This document shows positions 10,234 through 21,765 of a stretch of DNA of 64,000 nt, in pieces (the stretch's first letter is position 1; each line of letters opens with the position of its first letter). This stretch comes from Bryopsis sp. KO-2023 (lineage: Eukaryota; Chlorophyta; Ulvophyceae; Bryopsidales; Bryopsidaceae). The translations under genes were made by a program, and so were the position numbers. The notes below the pieces were generated by a model. The model was not told the DNA's origin, ran no database searches, and was given only the letters and a program-made list of their open reading frames with translations. Location of the stretch: contig BSYQ01000001.1 of NCBI GenBank assembly GCA_030272585.1, forward strand, positions 4,340,001-4,404,000. The letters are read 5' to 3'.

Positions 10234-12927
10234 ATGGGTATGTGCACACGGACGTTTCCAGGTGTGGTGGGCAAGACATCGACCGGGCGCGTAGCCAATG
10301 AAAGCTGGTTTGGACCCAAATTCTTCAACCCCCTGGCAGGAAGCTCCCTATTTTGGAATCTGGACTTTTGTGCGACTCTTTGGGGAGTTGATCAAATCCA
10401 GGGGGGAAGGATGACCACCCTCGTGAATAATGGCCGCCCAACAGGGGAAGACATAAAGTATGATTCGTATATTTTGCACTGAGGGAAAATATGAGAACAG
10501 CTGGTGAGATCCAGCAACTTTTTTCACTTCGTTTGGTGTTTTTCTGTAGGTCCGGAATTAAGTGAAATAAGGGGCTGCATCTTGTTCTGTTGTTTATTTT
10601 GTTTTTCGCCCGTGGTTTGTTCAGCGATTAACTAATGCTTCGGGGGAGGTTAAGGTTTCAGGAAATGACATTAAATTGAGAAAAACTGGGGACACTCCTC
10701 TCTCAACCATATTTTTCCTTTCATATCAAAGGCCCATTCTTTATCATGTTGTTTTTTTTCGGTGAAGTTTGATATCGATTGGATGATGTGGGTTGCAGAA
10801 AGGCGTTTCCGGTGTGCCCTGTGGGTTTAAGCGCGTTTTCTTCGGAGCAAAGAAGAGGCTTGATCCAGTGTCTTTGGATCGGCCACGCCAGCAATTTGGT
10901 TGGAATCGATGATGGGATTTTCTTGACTGATCCTGTGTTTCCAAATCGATGTGGGCCTTTCCAAGGTATCGATCCAAAAAATCACTGAGTGGATGTCACA
11001 TGATACTTTACTTGCAGTTTCAAGTAAATATTTATGGTGTGATTGCACTATAATTAGCTTCAAATTATTTAGTAAGAAAGGGGACATGACTTGCAATCAC
11101 CTGGTGGAGATGGTGGGGGGGGAAATTGAAATTTTCGCCAGTGTAGGGGGGGGGGGAAATGAAAAAGAGATCTTTGTAACCAGTCAATGCTTGGGCTCCC
11201 AGTTCGATTTCCCACCACAGATAAAACTTTGCATTCAGAAATGGGTTCAACATGGAAATGGACTCCGCTTTGATTTTGTACCAGCAATAGGAAGCTTCAG
11301 CATTTTGAAATATCCGTAACCTTTTCTGGGTCGGAGGATTGCCACCCTCATGGTGCTGAAATGGATTTTGTGTTTTCTGCAGAGATTCGTCCCTCCTCCT
11401 TTCACCTTGACCGATGCAGCCCTACCTAAAATCGATTTTGTGGTGATCAGCCATAATCATTACGATCATCTGGATCAAACTTCGGTGAGAAAACATACAT
11501 AGTCATTGATGTGTGACCTCACATTATTATTATTTCAGAAAGGATACATCAAATCTGAAACATCAATCCGCATTCAAAGTACTAACTTCAAATCCTGATG
11601 GATGCGAAATTCTCCCGAAGTCGCCAAATCGAGGGCTCGCCCATTTGAATGCTGAAAGCTCCATGGAGAACGCTCGCTTACATCTTTTTCTGTTTTTCAA
11701 TTTTCTCTCTGTGTGTTTTCAACTGGGTTTAGGTAGGACTGCTGCATTCTCGATTCGGTGATCAACTCCGGTGGTACGTCCCCTTCGGCCTGAAATCATG
11801 GTTTCTCGCAAGGGGTATTTCGAACGTGGTGGAATTAGACTGGTGGGAAAACGTAGTGCACCCCACCACTGGGCTGAGATTGACGCTCACCCCATGTCAG
11901 CACTGGAGCGGTCGCAGAGTGTTGGATGCCAGGAGGTCGCTGTGGGGAAGCTGGTTGGTGGAAGGTGATACAAGCAAAGTTTGGTTCGGGGGGGATTCTG
12001 GATATTGCCCTGTTTTTAAAGAGATCGGGGAAAAGCATGGACCTATCGACTTGGCCATGATTCCCATCGGTGCATATCAACCTCAATGGTTCATGAGGTG
12101 GGGGATGGAAAAAAATTCTCGTTTAGCCGATCAGGAGGCTATATCATGTTTTTCTGCTTCCCAGATTCATATCAATTATGTCAACTACTAACTACCAGAG
12201 TTGCTCATTAGTTGACACTGCAAATCTGCGAGGATTTCAGAATCAAAGCGCAGGTTCTCGTGTATGTGCATGATTGATTGGCTGTTAAACACCCTAACAG
12301 ATGACTGTCACATCGTTTTCTTGTTCAAATGTGTAACATCGAGCCCTTGGGAGCCTGCCCATTGTTTGTAGATGAGTAATATTGGCCGTTTCTTTTCGTC
12401 CGTTATTGAAAATGCTTTCCCCCCGCCTCCCTCCCCTTTTGAATCGATTTCTTGGAGTGTGTTCATTCAGGCATGAACATGTGAATCCTGAGGAGGCCGT
12501 GAAAATTCACAAAGACATACGGTCCAAATTCAGCATTGGGATGCATTGCTGCGCATTCCAACTATCGAGAGAGCCGCTGGATGAGCCCCCCATGTTACTC
12601 AAACAAGCAGCGGTGGGTTCTACTTAAAAGAATTGATTGCTGTGTTTGCTTTATTTTTAGAACAGTAGTGAAATATAGACATTTTGGTATTTTAAGTGAC
12701 ATGCACACCTTGTTTCTTCTTATTCTTGTTTTTTTTCACTGCAATATCTTTGCTGGGTTGGTGTCATATTCCCCCCTGCGGCTCTGAATTTTGATGCTTT
12801 TTTCTCGGAACAGGAAATTGGTGGCTTGGCACCGAAGGCATTTGTCACTCTTCAACATGGAAGCGTTTTGCAAATCGAAAAGGAGAAAGTCGTTAATGAT
12901 CCATCCACATTGCCTTTGGTGGTTTGA
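10234..12927 (+). CDS. NAPEPLD: NAPE-PLD-like metallo-beta-lactamase-fold phospholipase D
   Basis: The family hydrolyses N-acylphosphatidylethanolamine to N-acylethanolamine and phosphatidate, using a di-zinc centre on membranes. An FFNP/W segment (about 10318-10345) begins the family core. [20 protein letters not shown] (about 10881-10942) is the strand region before the metal site. The exon at 11389-11484 carries the zinc signature SHNHYDHLD. The exon at 11733-12097 carries [23 protein letters not shown] and [12 protein letters not shown]. The exon at 12471-12612 carries [13 protein letters not shown], and the last exon (12814-12927) ends with the TGA. Three spots disturb the frame: a C5 run at about 10330, a G6 run near 10403, and the junction around 10967/11389, where the usual GPK segment is missing. 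I therefore suspect base-call indels or an unseen micro-exon. The start at 10234 is provisional. The family assignment is firm. Confidence 0.85.
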
Positions 12928-13752
12928 TTCTCACTTTTCTCACTAAAAAAGAAATGAGGCTCTGTATTGAATGAAACATGAAAGAGATCCCCTTGTATGC
13001 AGACGGCATCCAGCGAATGGTGTGCATGCCCACGGGCACAATGAAAGTGAAAATGAAAATGTTCGTGGGGGTTTTTTTTTTGATGGAAAAGAAAACGTGG
13101 GCGTTGGTACTGTCGTGATTGTGCCGCACAAGAAACAGGGATTGAATGAAATCAAGTTTTGGGTCGCAAAATCAAGGGATGATGGCCACGAAATCCACAA
13201 AACCAGCAAACAGAATTTTATGAAGATGTGGGCAGCACCCTGTTCTCGAAATACAAGTGTAGATTTTTTCTCGAAAAAGATGTTTTGATGGTGGGGAAAA
13301 AAAAAGCTGGGGTGAATTTTTATGGAGGGAGCTTTTTAGGTGGCTACAAGAAAATGTCGTTCAAGAGCAATCATGGGGATTTAACACAATTTTGTTGGCC
13401 AAGATTATCGGGAACCGATGCCAGAAATGCGTCATGGTTGATCGTAGCAAAGTGTGGTTGGGCGGCGCAGAACGGGAAAAGTATTGTTGCATTTTCATTT
13501 CCTTTTCGTTTTGTCCAACTCGATCGACCAAATTGGAGCCATGACGGTCATTGTCTCTCCAATCGCCATGCTTTGTGTGGTCTTAATGGTGACTGGACAA
13601 GTTGGCAAGCTTTATCAAACACCAAAAAACAAGAAAAACACGATTTTTCCCTCATTCCCGAAACAAGCACCTAGGCGAACACGAATCCTTGTGCATGAAA
13701 AAACAGCTTGTCATGACGAATTCTGAGCAACGATTTCTGAACATCCCCCATA
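12928..13752. other. Spacer between converging NAPE-PLD and INSIG-like genes
   Basis: This is the 3' region shared by two convergent genes. It contains the second copy of the 57-bp repeat (13287-13343). Plus-strand open frames here (12971-13288, 13228-13674, 13454-13726) match no family I know. The last includes a hydrophobic stretch that could be a membrane segment, but no exon structure supports it. Confidence 0.4.
13287..13343 (+). repeat. 57-bp dispersed direct repeat, copy 2
   Basis: This copy aligns with 8621-8677 without gaps, with about 55 of 57 positions identical. The differences are one A/G at the edge of the A tract and one T/C in the later T tract. It lies about 360 bp beyond the NAPE-PLD stop codon. 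Confidence 0.85.
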
Positions 13753-14721
13753 TCATCTTCGCTCCTCCCCCAGACCACAATCACGCCACAGCTTTCTGCC
13801 AAGATTCCCAACCACCGGAGTGTAGAAAAAATAACACCAACACGTCCAAGACACCAGCCCAAACACATCCGGTCTAGAGTAATCCCACCATCCGGTAAAG
13901 TTTTGAATCGGAAATTCTGACACCAAGCCCCCCACTGCGGATATCAAACCCAGAATCACCCCTTGTCGAGTTCCATCCAGGTTTCTCCATACTCCCAGGG
14001 AAAAAAGGGCAAGCACAGCGTGGATTTGGATGTATGGATACCCCCTCTCATACATGAAAGCGCTCAACTCGATTCCAGCGGCCAATACTGCAAATCCGAT
14101 TGCAATGCTGCCTAGCGATATCTCATTACTAAGCTTTTCGGAGTCCTGCCCTTCGAATGCCACATCTAAGAAAGGTTGCAGAGTACCTGATCGATTGGGC
14201 AGTCAATTGTCAGTCTCCCCAGCGATTCTCATTCTCATTCAGGAATGGAATTGATGTCCAGGCAAATCAAGCTTCTTATTGAAACTGATGGCTGACACTT
14301 CGAGCAATTCCAAGTTGAAAGCATCCTGCCATGATTCAGATTTGGAAAATCTGGCGAATTAAATGGAGAGCACCTCACCCAGGACAACATAAAACAATCC
14401 GAGCAAGGGTGGAACCCACAGCGAAGTATGGAAATCCAGCGCATCAATGTCGATGGGCAAACTTCTGTAAGTCTGCAAATGTACGCGGGAATGAATTCCA
14501 TCCAAGAGAGGCCCGGCTATCGCCCCCGTGGCGAACAGCGTCGCCAAGAACTTGGGCCACTGTGGTGATGCATCGACCCTGGAGTCGGACGTCGCTTGCA
14601 TGTGCATGGGTCTGGCTTTCCCATTCTTGAGCGTCCTTCGAAATAGTGATAACTTCCTGGCGAATCGGGGCTCGCGTAGGTACGCCTTGCCGATGGGAAT
14701 CGTCAGAGAGCAAGCAGCCAT
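13753..14721 (-). CDS. INSIG-like multi-pass membrane protein
   Basis: The gene has two exons: 14721-14379 and 14186-13753. The donor (CTGG/GTGAGG) and acceptor (CAG/GTACTC) keep frame and give a protein of about 258 residues. The signature GPLLDGIHSRVHLQ followed by TSLWVPPLLGLFYVVLG (about residues 70-114) is typical of the INSIG domain. Further hydrophobic segments lie in exon 2, including SIAIGFAVLAAGIELSAFMY, AVLALFSLGVW and VFGLVSWTCWCYFFY, with a tryptophan-rich WWDYSRPDVFG motif between them. Animal INSIGs hold SREBP/SCAP and HMG-CoA reductase in the ER. Algal and plant members are poorly characterised, so I do not transfer that role. The first 60 residues are rich in Arg, Lys, Ser and Ala and could be an organelle-targeting sequence. 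The start at 14721 is the first ATG before the domain. Confidence 0.75.
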
Positions 14722-15364
14722 GCCAGTTGTTCGATTGTAGAATTTGGTGTAATGGTTTCACGGGTTGGGCTTTGTTTGGTACAAATTATCAATGGCGGGC
14801 GATTACGCTTGATGGATCGGACAAACCATGGAGATCTTTCTTGAAATACGACATCCACAGCGTGCTGGGAGGAGGCTTTTCAGGATTTTGTGAAACCATG
14901 TCATAAGCAGCAGTTTAGTTGTCCAGCTGCTGGATGAGTGTTGAAAGGGAAACGATTGGTTAACCAAAATAGTGGTCACAAAATATTCATTTCTAAAGTT
15001 GAATTGATCCAAACACGTCCCTTCCCATTCACACGAAAATCATTCCTTCCTCGATCGCCTCCAAATATCATCCATGGAGTCTTTCTATGTTCATCCCTCC
15101 CTTGTCTTGTTTATACAAAAAAAAACCCACCACCAAAGCAAAAGCATCGTTCATAGTAGCAAAATCATTGCTCATATTGGTAGCTAAATCATGTTCACAT
15201 TGATCTTGCCGCATCAGTTATCAGATTGATCCTGACTAATAATCGTGGCATTCATAGCCCAATTGCAAAAGGGTAATAGTAACACCAAAGAGTAACTCAA
15301 AAAATGTGATGATGGCGAACCCAAGATCCAAACTCCCTGCCCAAGTTTCACAATAATTTTTCTA
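14722..15364. other. Spacer between INSIG-like and E-Syt-like genes
   Basis: About 640 bp lie between the INSIG-like start codon and the stop codon of the next gene on the same strand. I see no supported exon, RNA gene or repeat. It presumably contains the INSIG-like promoter and the E-Syt 3' UTR. Confidence 0.4.
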
Positions 15365-18300
15365 TCAATCGCTCATAAATCTGCGGAAGGTTTTGACTAA
15401 ATCATCGACGCCCCTCTCTACGTTTTGCATGAAGGATCCATCCTCTTCCACAATGTCATTCTGGGATGCCTTGTCAACTTCAGCTTCTTTGCTAGACTCA
15501 CCAGCGCTGGTACTAGGGGATGACTTGACCTGTCCAACGGTCACATCACTTTGCTGAATGGTTGTCCATAAAAAAAATAAAAAAATTATTTTTTTTTGTA
15601 ACTTCGTCTTCCATAAATATTTTGTCACAAGTGGGCAAAATTTCAGCTCATTCATCGATATAAAAAAAAAATGTTTAAAATAAATATTCAAAAACTGCTA
15701 TGACATTGCCAGCAGGACGCCATGCAACGACAGGAAGATCCCAATTCAAACTCAACGAGCGTGCAACGAGCTCATGCACTGAGATGGTAACACAGGAATC
15801 CCAACTCCAGTCAAGAGGCATGCCATGATCTGTCCGAACAAACCTTGCTTGTAGTCGCTCCATTCCCAGACGGTTTCACTTTGACCACCCTCCGAGCATC
15901 CCCTTCACCCATTCGCTTATTTTCAGGCCTTCGCTGAATTCCCACATGAATTTCTCCCTGCTTGGCTTTTTTGAGGGGAATCCATTCCTCCCAACGGTCG
16001 GATTCTTCGGGAGCAAGCTGATTTATGTCCAGCTCAATGGACCCCTCCGATTCGTTTCGGAACGTGTCTTTGTGCAGGCACTCCACTTTCACGTTCGAGA
16101 CGGAGGGGTCATAGGGGAAGGTTACGTGGAAATCCCAAACAGGCTTCACAGTGCTTTTGACGATGGGGGTGCGCTGCTCCAAGTCGCCATACCTACGCCG
16201 TCAAATTCAAGCAACCTTGCATTCAGCATTCAAACTTCACGAATTATGCATGGATCATCAGCGGACCTTTCAAGAAATTTGAACTTGAATATGAGAAAAA
16301 AAATCGACAGTTGATGTCTCTTGATATGGAATGATCACCTGACGACGCAGAATGGATCGCTCTTCTTGTTGGCCTTCCATGGTTTCAGGTCTTTCGCTCC
16401 CATGACATTCACAGTAACAGTGGGGACGCTGGCCTTTGCTCCAGCCTCTCTCATCTTTTCGATGGTGTCTTTCACAGCTTTACTCGACTTCACCCCAGGC
16501 ACGATCGTCAACATAATTCGCACCTCACCAGATTCCTCACCGGCAAGCTAACATTTACAACCCACACCAGAAAAGGCTATCAAATCCCTTGTTTTTACCC
16601 GAGCGTTTTCGATCAATGATCGAAACATGCAAACTGAGATTTCAAAGACCCAACACCGCTTCTGAAAAGAACTCAGCAGAAAGAAAAAACACCTTACCAC
16701 CACCACCACCACCTTTCCGGAACAGTAGCAACACAAAGATATGTATCAGCTCACCTGGAACCATCTGTCGATCACTTGGCCTTCCGTGGCGAGATCCAAA
16801 TCGACAAAGAAAAAACCTTCCCTGTCGTCCGAAGATGTGAAATCCTTGTCCCAGACCTCCCCACGAACCTTTCGTGAAATCAGGGAGCTGTTCTCCGAAA
16901 ACACGAAGGTATCGTTCCAGATGGGGTCCAGAGTCTTGTACACGATGCGAGATCTGTAAGTTCGAGAATTGTAGTTGAGCTTCACATAGGGATCGCTCGT
17001 TCCAGCCAAGTCCTTCGCCACAAGATCTCTTGCCTCCAAAACCTAAAAAATACGAAAAGGAAAAAGGTCAATCCCCCCCTCCCCCCTCCCCCCAACACAA
17101 CACACACACACACACCAGGGCTGAAATGCAAAGTGCTTCACTGACAAAATGTTTGTTTGGGAGGATGTAACAATTGGGCGGCCCCCCAAAAATAATCAAA
17201 AAACAGGAAGATCAAAGTTTCGAGACCTACCCGGATGATCACTGTCCTCTCGCCCTTCGATCGGTAAGTCAGCGGCTGGAAAGGCTGCATGTATATCCAT
17301 TCCCCCATCGATATTTTCATGCCGACACTCGCACCACTCATCTTTTCCACAGGAAGCGTGACTTCCCAAGGTGAGCCATTTTTCCATCGGCACGCCACCG
17401 GTCTCCAGTCCTCGTCGACACTCCAAAACCCCGTCGTTCCATCCCCCAGATGCCCGACATTCAATCGATACGATCCCAACACGACAGTTTTCTTGCCGTT
17501 ACCATTGCCATTGCCGTTGCCATTTTTTCCCTTTCCTTTCTCGGCTTCCAATTTGAAATCAAGGACACCCCCCATGTCTCCCAGGTTGATGGAGAGCTTC
17601 TCCGATGTTTTCGCAGCCCCCTTAGACAAGGTGATGAACTGTGTTGCTCTCCGAACTTTCGTCCCTACGTTCGTGACTGCGATTCTCACTTTATCTGGAG
17701 CTGGACGAGAGGTCCGGTTGTTGGAGGATAAAGACGCCACTATGCCTTTCAGATCTGTGATTTCGATGTAACACTGAGCATCCACTGCACGCCGACCTAT
17801 GGGTTCGTAGTCCAAGCTGATGCACCCTCGCCGAGGTTCCACCATAAGGTCCTGCACCAGCATCCACCAACACTTCATTCGATCAACCAATACAATGGCA
17901 AATGGTATACCATAACCCTGTTTCCAAGACTGCATCCACCACTAGACGAAAACCCCTCTCCCTACCGAAATCGCCAATCGAATCGCTTTCTTCAGGAAAT
18001 CGAACTGAGGGATGTCCATCGCACCGATCGCCGGGCCTCTGACCCCCATTTTCATCTCCATCTTCGGAGCCTCTTTGAAGGAATACATCAACATCCTGTG
18101 GTCGAACACCGGCAAAATCCGAACGTTTCCAGTCATCCTAATGCTGGAAATGCTCACGGTGAATTTTCCCAAGGGGCCGCTTCCAACAATTATGGTGGAG
18201 AAGGTGCCTGGTGACCATGGCAATTCTTTTCAGAATTCTCTTCGATGCCATGACTCAACCTGATGACAAATTGGGATGGGGAGTCAATGTGGATTCCTGT

Positions 18301-19744
18301 CTGACTGCCAAAGTATTTATTTGCAGAAAACTTTTCCCCAATCCTGCTTGCGGGGCGCACCTAACCTCATGTGAACCTCAGCAAACAAGTAGAGAAAAAA
18401 GACCCCCCCCCTCCTCCCCCCCAAAAAAGGCAGCCAAACACTCAATATCTTTGGGTAGATTGCCATCTAAAACCCATTTATTTATGCATGTATCAGGGAA
18501 GTGGCTAATGTCCATTGCTCCTGCTCCCTGCTGATCGATTCCCTTGCATCCAAAAAAGAAAAAGAAGTGAAGGAAAAAAGACGCACCTGTGTCGAAAGCA
18601 ACTTTCATGTCGATGGCCCTCAGCTTCCCAGTGACAGAATCGTTCAGAACTTGCACATCCGAAATCGTCGGGGCAGATTCCCCAAGGTCAAAATCACTGA
18701 TCTGACCTTCCCACTTGTCAGGAAAGAGGGCAGCAATTTTTTCCTGCCAAAAACCGACATCGAATCACCCACAGGATCCCAAACCGATGCTGAAGACAAC
18801 GTACATCATAGAATTCGCCATAAAATGCAAAAAAACGAACAAGAACTAAACAGCTCCTTACCTGCCAGAGTCCCAGATTGTTGTGAATCACAAACAGTTG
18901 GACGTATCTGCTCCACAGCCCCTGAACAAGCATGTTCACCCACTCAGCGCTTTCCTTTGGAGTGGCGGGTATCTTCCTCCAGTAGTCCAGCATTGCCTTG
19001 CTCCTGGCCCGCTCCACCAAATCCATGTCTCTTTCCTTCAGCTCTTTGTCCGAGGGGGTGAACAGAATGAAGGTCAAAGCGGCCGCCATCGGAGACCACA
19101 TGATTGAGCCTGGGGTTAACAATCCACCAAATCTCATTACCACATATTTGAAGCAGGAGCCTGGATTTCCTTGTGAGGTTTGACCTGTCTGATGTGGAGT
19201 TATGGATGGAGGATTATGGCTGGAAGAGATATCAATGTGGAGACGCGCGTCAGTTATTCATAAAGATTTTTCAAATGGATTTTGGGGTCGAGTTGTCTTG
19301 AGGCTAGTCAACATTACACATTCTTCGTGATCAGACGGACGCAGAACGGGCAAGCACCAAAAAGGCGTCAAGGGGCTGCGACGCCCCATGTCGTTTCCGT
19401 CACGCACTTGTCACGAAGTACTCCATCGCCGCCGTGGCCAGAAGGAAAAACACTTTCCTCTTTTTGCCAGCACTCCGCCTTGGCAACGCGATGCCATAGC
19501 TGAGTTCATCCGGAGACGACGCCGCTGGTACGAACTCCGGTGTCCCCTTGTCATCAATAGATGCGGACAGCACCCACGCAGACCTCTCAGAGTCCATTCT
19601 GATCCCCCCAAGCCCCAGAGACGGCATCGTAGGTCGTCGAGATCCGACCGGAGCCAGACAACCCCCGCCGCCCTTGAGCAGTGGGGTCGGCCATCCACGT
19701 GGCGCGGTGTTTCGTTTCAGAGGCATCGCGCCATTTCCCTGCAT
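15365..19744 (-). CDS. Extended-synaptotagmin-like SMP/C2 lipid-transfer tether
   Basis: This is a multi-exon gene. The first exon (19744 to about 19412) ends in a hydrophobic VFFLLATAAMEYF stretch. A donor after GTGACAA joins it in frame to the exon from about 19157, which holds a second hydrophobic stretch, MWSPMAAALTFILF; together they resemble an ER hairpin anchor. An SMP-type lipid-transfer domain follows: ESAEWVNMLVQGLWSRY (about 18950), IAALFPDKWEG to the DVQVLNDSV region (about 18740-18600), and the exon at about 18205-17945. C2-like regions follow at about 17860-17230, at 17039-16746 (Asp residues in SDPYVKL, LDPIWND and VWDKDF fit calcium binding), and at about 16546-15850, which is weaker because the last acidic loop is altered. 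The tail (about 15560-15365) is acidic and low complexity. By family, such proteins bridge ER and plasma membrane and move lipids. I did not resolve every exon. Confidence 0.8.
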
Positions 19745-21027
19745 GGGTTATTCTTTGCTTTGTTTTCCAATCAGATACGAAGCCAAGCGCGCGCTCCATT
19801 TGCATGTGAGGTTTGCTGGTCATAGAAATCACTGCACAGATTCCACCTAGATGGATTCTGCGATAAATCGACCTGAGCTGATGTGAGATTCCCCTCACAT
19901 CAGCAGTGGTTGCAGTAATAGGAATGGGAATAGGGCTTGTGTTGCGAAGGGCCAATCCGCCCTGTTGCAAGTTGCAACCACATACATTGTCTCAGCCATG
20001 TCCAAATGTTCACAGAACAACATTTTGCTTTCCACCGGAGCAAAACTGTCCGAGACAAACAACAGGAAAGAGCAAGACTACCAACATGCAAGACAAAATC
20101 AATGATAAATTTACACGAATCCAGATCTGGACAAGACCTTGCCACATCAAGCAAGGATAGCCCCCCCAAAGAAGGGGACCCTTTGAGAAGAAACACAAAA
20201 ATTCAAATTAATGACCCCATGCATGCCTTGTATCGGCACGCAACAACCCTCCCCCAAGATATGCTCCAGCCAGCACCTCCCCAGTTCACCCCAGTTTCAC
20301 CACCGGGGCCCCAGCCTTTCCCAACAGCTAATTTTCAATGTACAAGATCCTCTTTTCCCAACGACGATTATCTTAACATACAAGATCCTCTGGTTGTTTC
20401 CCCCAACGTTTGCATGACAGCAGGTTTCGCCAAGAAATAACAAAAAGAAAATCATCAACCAATCCCCACCAACCCACACTTCGAATGCACCTAGGTTTTC
20501 CGGACGAAATCATGTTTTGATTCTTAAGTAAAGGAACACGCTTTCAAAAAAAAAAGGACATCCAGATCGACCCTGAAGAATTTTCTGGCCTGCATGGGGG
20601 GGGGAGGGGGGAGCCCTGATCGCCAACCTGCTCCCTCTTAGGCATGCTAAATTTTTGCAGAGTTTTTTTTTACTTATTTTTTTTTACAGGGTCCCCTCCC
20701 CCTCCGCCTCCCCTCCACCCCTCGAAAAGAAAAAGGTCTGGCGAAGAAGATCACCCCTTATACGCGAAAAATTTGTTCCTTTTTCGGGAAGACTTGGATT
20801 CTACTCACCCCGGTCATCCCCATGGGGTGCCCATCAGCAGCTTGATTTTTGGCAAGACTGACTCACTCTTGCGGAATTAAAACAAAAAAAAAGAAAAAGA
20901 AAAAAGGAGAAGAAAAAAAATCGGTGAGCTCCCTCCCTTCCCTCGCAACTTGCCCCCATGTAATTCCTCCCTATATATAAGACTAAAAGTTGCATGTGCG
21001 AATTCAGCGCTTTTTTTTCCTCTTTTT
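19745..21027. other. Spacer upstream of the E-Syt-like gene
   Basis: This 1.28-kb stretch lies between the E-Syt start and the CNRIP1 stop. It contains an AT-rich part and several A, C and G homopolymers (for example about 20600 and 20670-20700). The plus-strand open frame at 19937-20440 lacks domain features and I do not credit it. The E-Syt promoter and CNRIP1 3' UTR should lie here. Confidence 0.4.
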
Positions 21028-21765
21028 TCAATTCATGAATCGCACAGACATGCGTTTTACTTTCGAAACGCTGTCGTCTGCCACTCTCTTAAGACTGCTG
21101 GTTATTTGCTTGAGAGCAAACCCCTGATTTTTATGGCTGTCCTCGTAAGCATAGACCTTCAACATGATGGGTATTTCAAACTCCCCAAATTCCTTTAGCT
21201 TTCCAGATAGGGTCACGTGCACCCGCTTGTTTTTCTTGCTGGCAGGCAAAGTGCATCGCCAGCTTCCAGTCAAAATCCGCTCCTCTCGACTCTTGTACCC
21301 CAACTCTATCAAGTCCACTTTGAGCGTCCCATCCGGCAACACCGCCTGAAGAGTCATGATCCCGTCCACGACTTCCAGCGCGGGTTTCATGCTCACATTG
21401 ACGTCGTACATGACGTTCGAAGAAACTTTGATCGTTGCGTCGCTGTGATGGAAGCGCGACCCATCGAACTTGTACATAACTGGTCTGCCCGTCTCCGCGT
21501 CAAGAATTTGAACGCTGAAGTCCACGTTTCCGTGGAACTCTCCTCGCGACTCCAACTCGATGAACGCCTTCTGCAGGGAGCTTCGATTCAACGCAGGCTT
21601 CCCTTGTTGCGGGACATTCGCACCCACCGACGCGCGCCCCAGATTCAAGCCATAAGTCCGGGAAGGAACCGCGGAGTCGCTTCCGGCGGAGTGCTGTTGC
21701 AGAAAACTTTGCACGGGCGCCGAGACCCTTTGCAGATGCTTCGGCAGCGGCGGCGGACGAGACAT
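21028..21765 (-). CDS. CNRIP1 (cannabinoid receptor-interacting protein 1)-like protein
   Basis: This is a single-exon gene of 245 codons, unusual in this intron-rich window. The start at 21765 is MSRPPPLPKHLQ, and the frame ends at TGA (21028-21030). After a low-complexity N-terminus of about 75 residues, a beta-sandwich region matches CNRIP1. It contains SVQILDAETGRPVMYKFDGS, then ATIKVSSNVMYDVNVSMKP and VDLIELGYKSREERILTGSW, and later HVTLSGKLKEFGEFEIPIM. This follows the vertebrate order of the VFYKVDGQRF-like strand, the IKPS-like strand and the threonine-rich turn. In vertebrates CNRIP1 binds the CB1 receptor tail. No such receptor is implied here, and protist homologues have no known role to my knowledge. 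It is longer than the 164-residue human protein because of the N-terminal extension. Confidence 0.75.
   Translation of the reverse strand: MSRPPPLPKHLQRVSAPVQSFLQQHSAGSDSAVPSRTYGLNLGRASVGANVPQQGKPALNRSSLQKAFIELESRGEFHGNVDFSVQILDAETGRPVMYKFDGSRFHHSDATIKVSSNVMYDVNVSMKPALEVVDGIMTLQAVLPDGTLKVDLIELGYKSREERILTGSWRCTLPASKKNKRVHVTLSGKLKEFGEFEIPIMLKVYAYEDSHKNQGFALKQITSSLKRVADDSVSKVKRMSVRFMN

Noticed and set aside
12971-13726. Overlapping plus-strand frames, one with a hydrophobic stretch
   Set aside because: They mix frames, overlap the 57-bp repeat, and match no family. The region fits the 3' UTRs of two convergent genes.
19937-20440. 167-codon plus-strand frame
   Set aside because: Low-complexity Pro/Thr/Gln composition with no motif, opposite the E-Syt promoter and CNRIP1 3' region.
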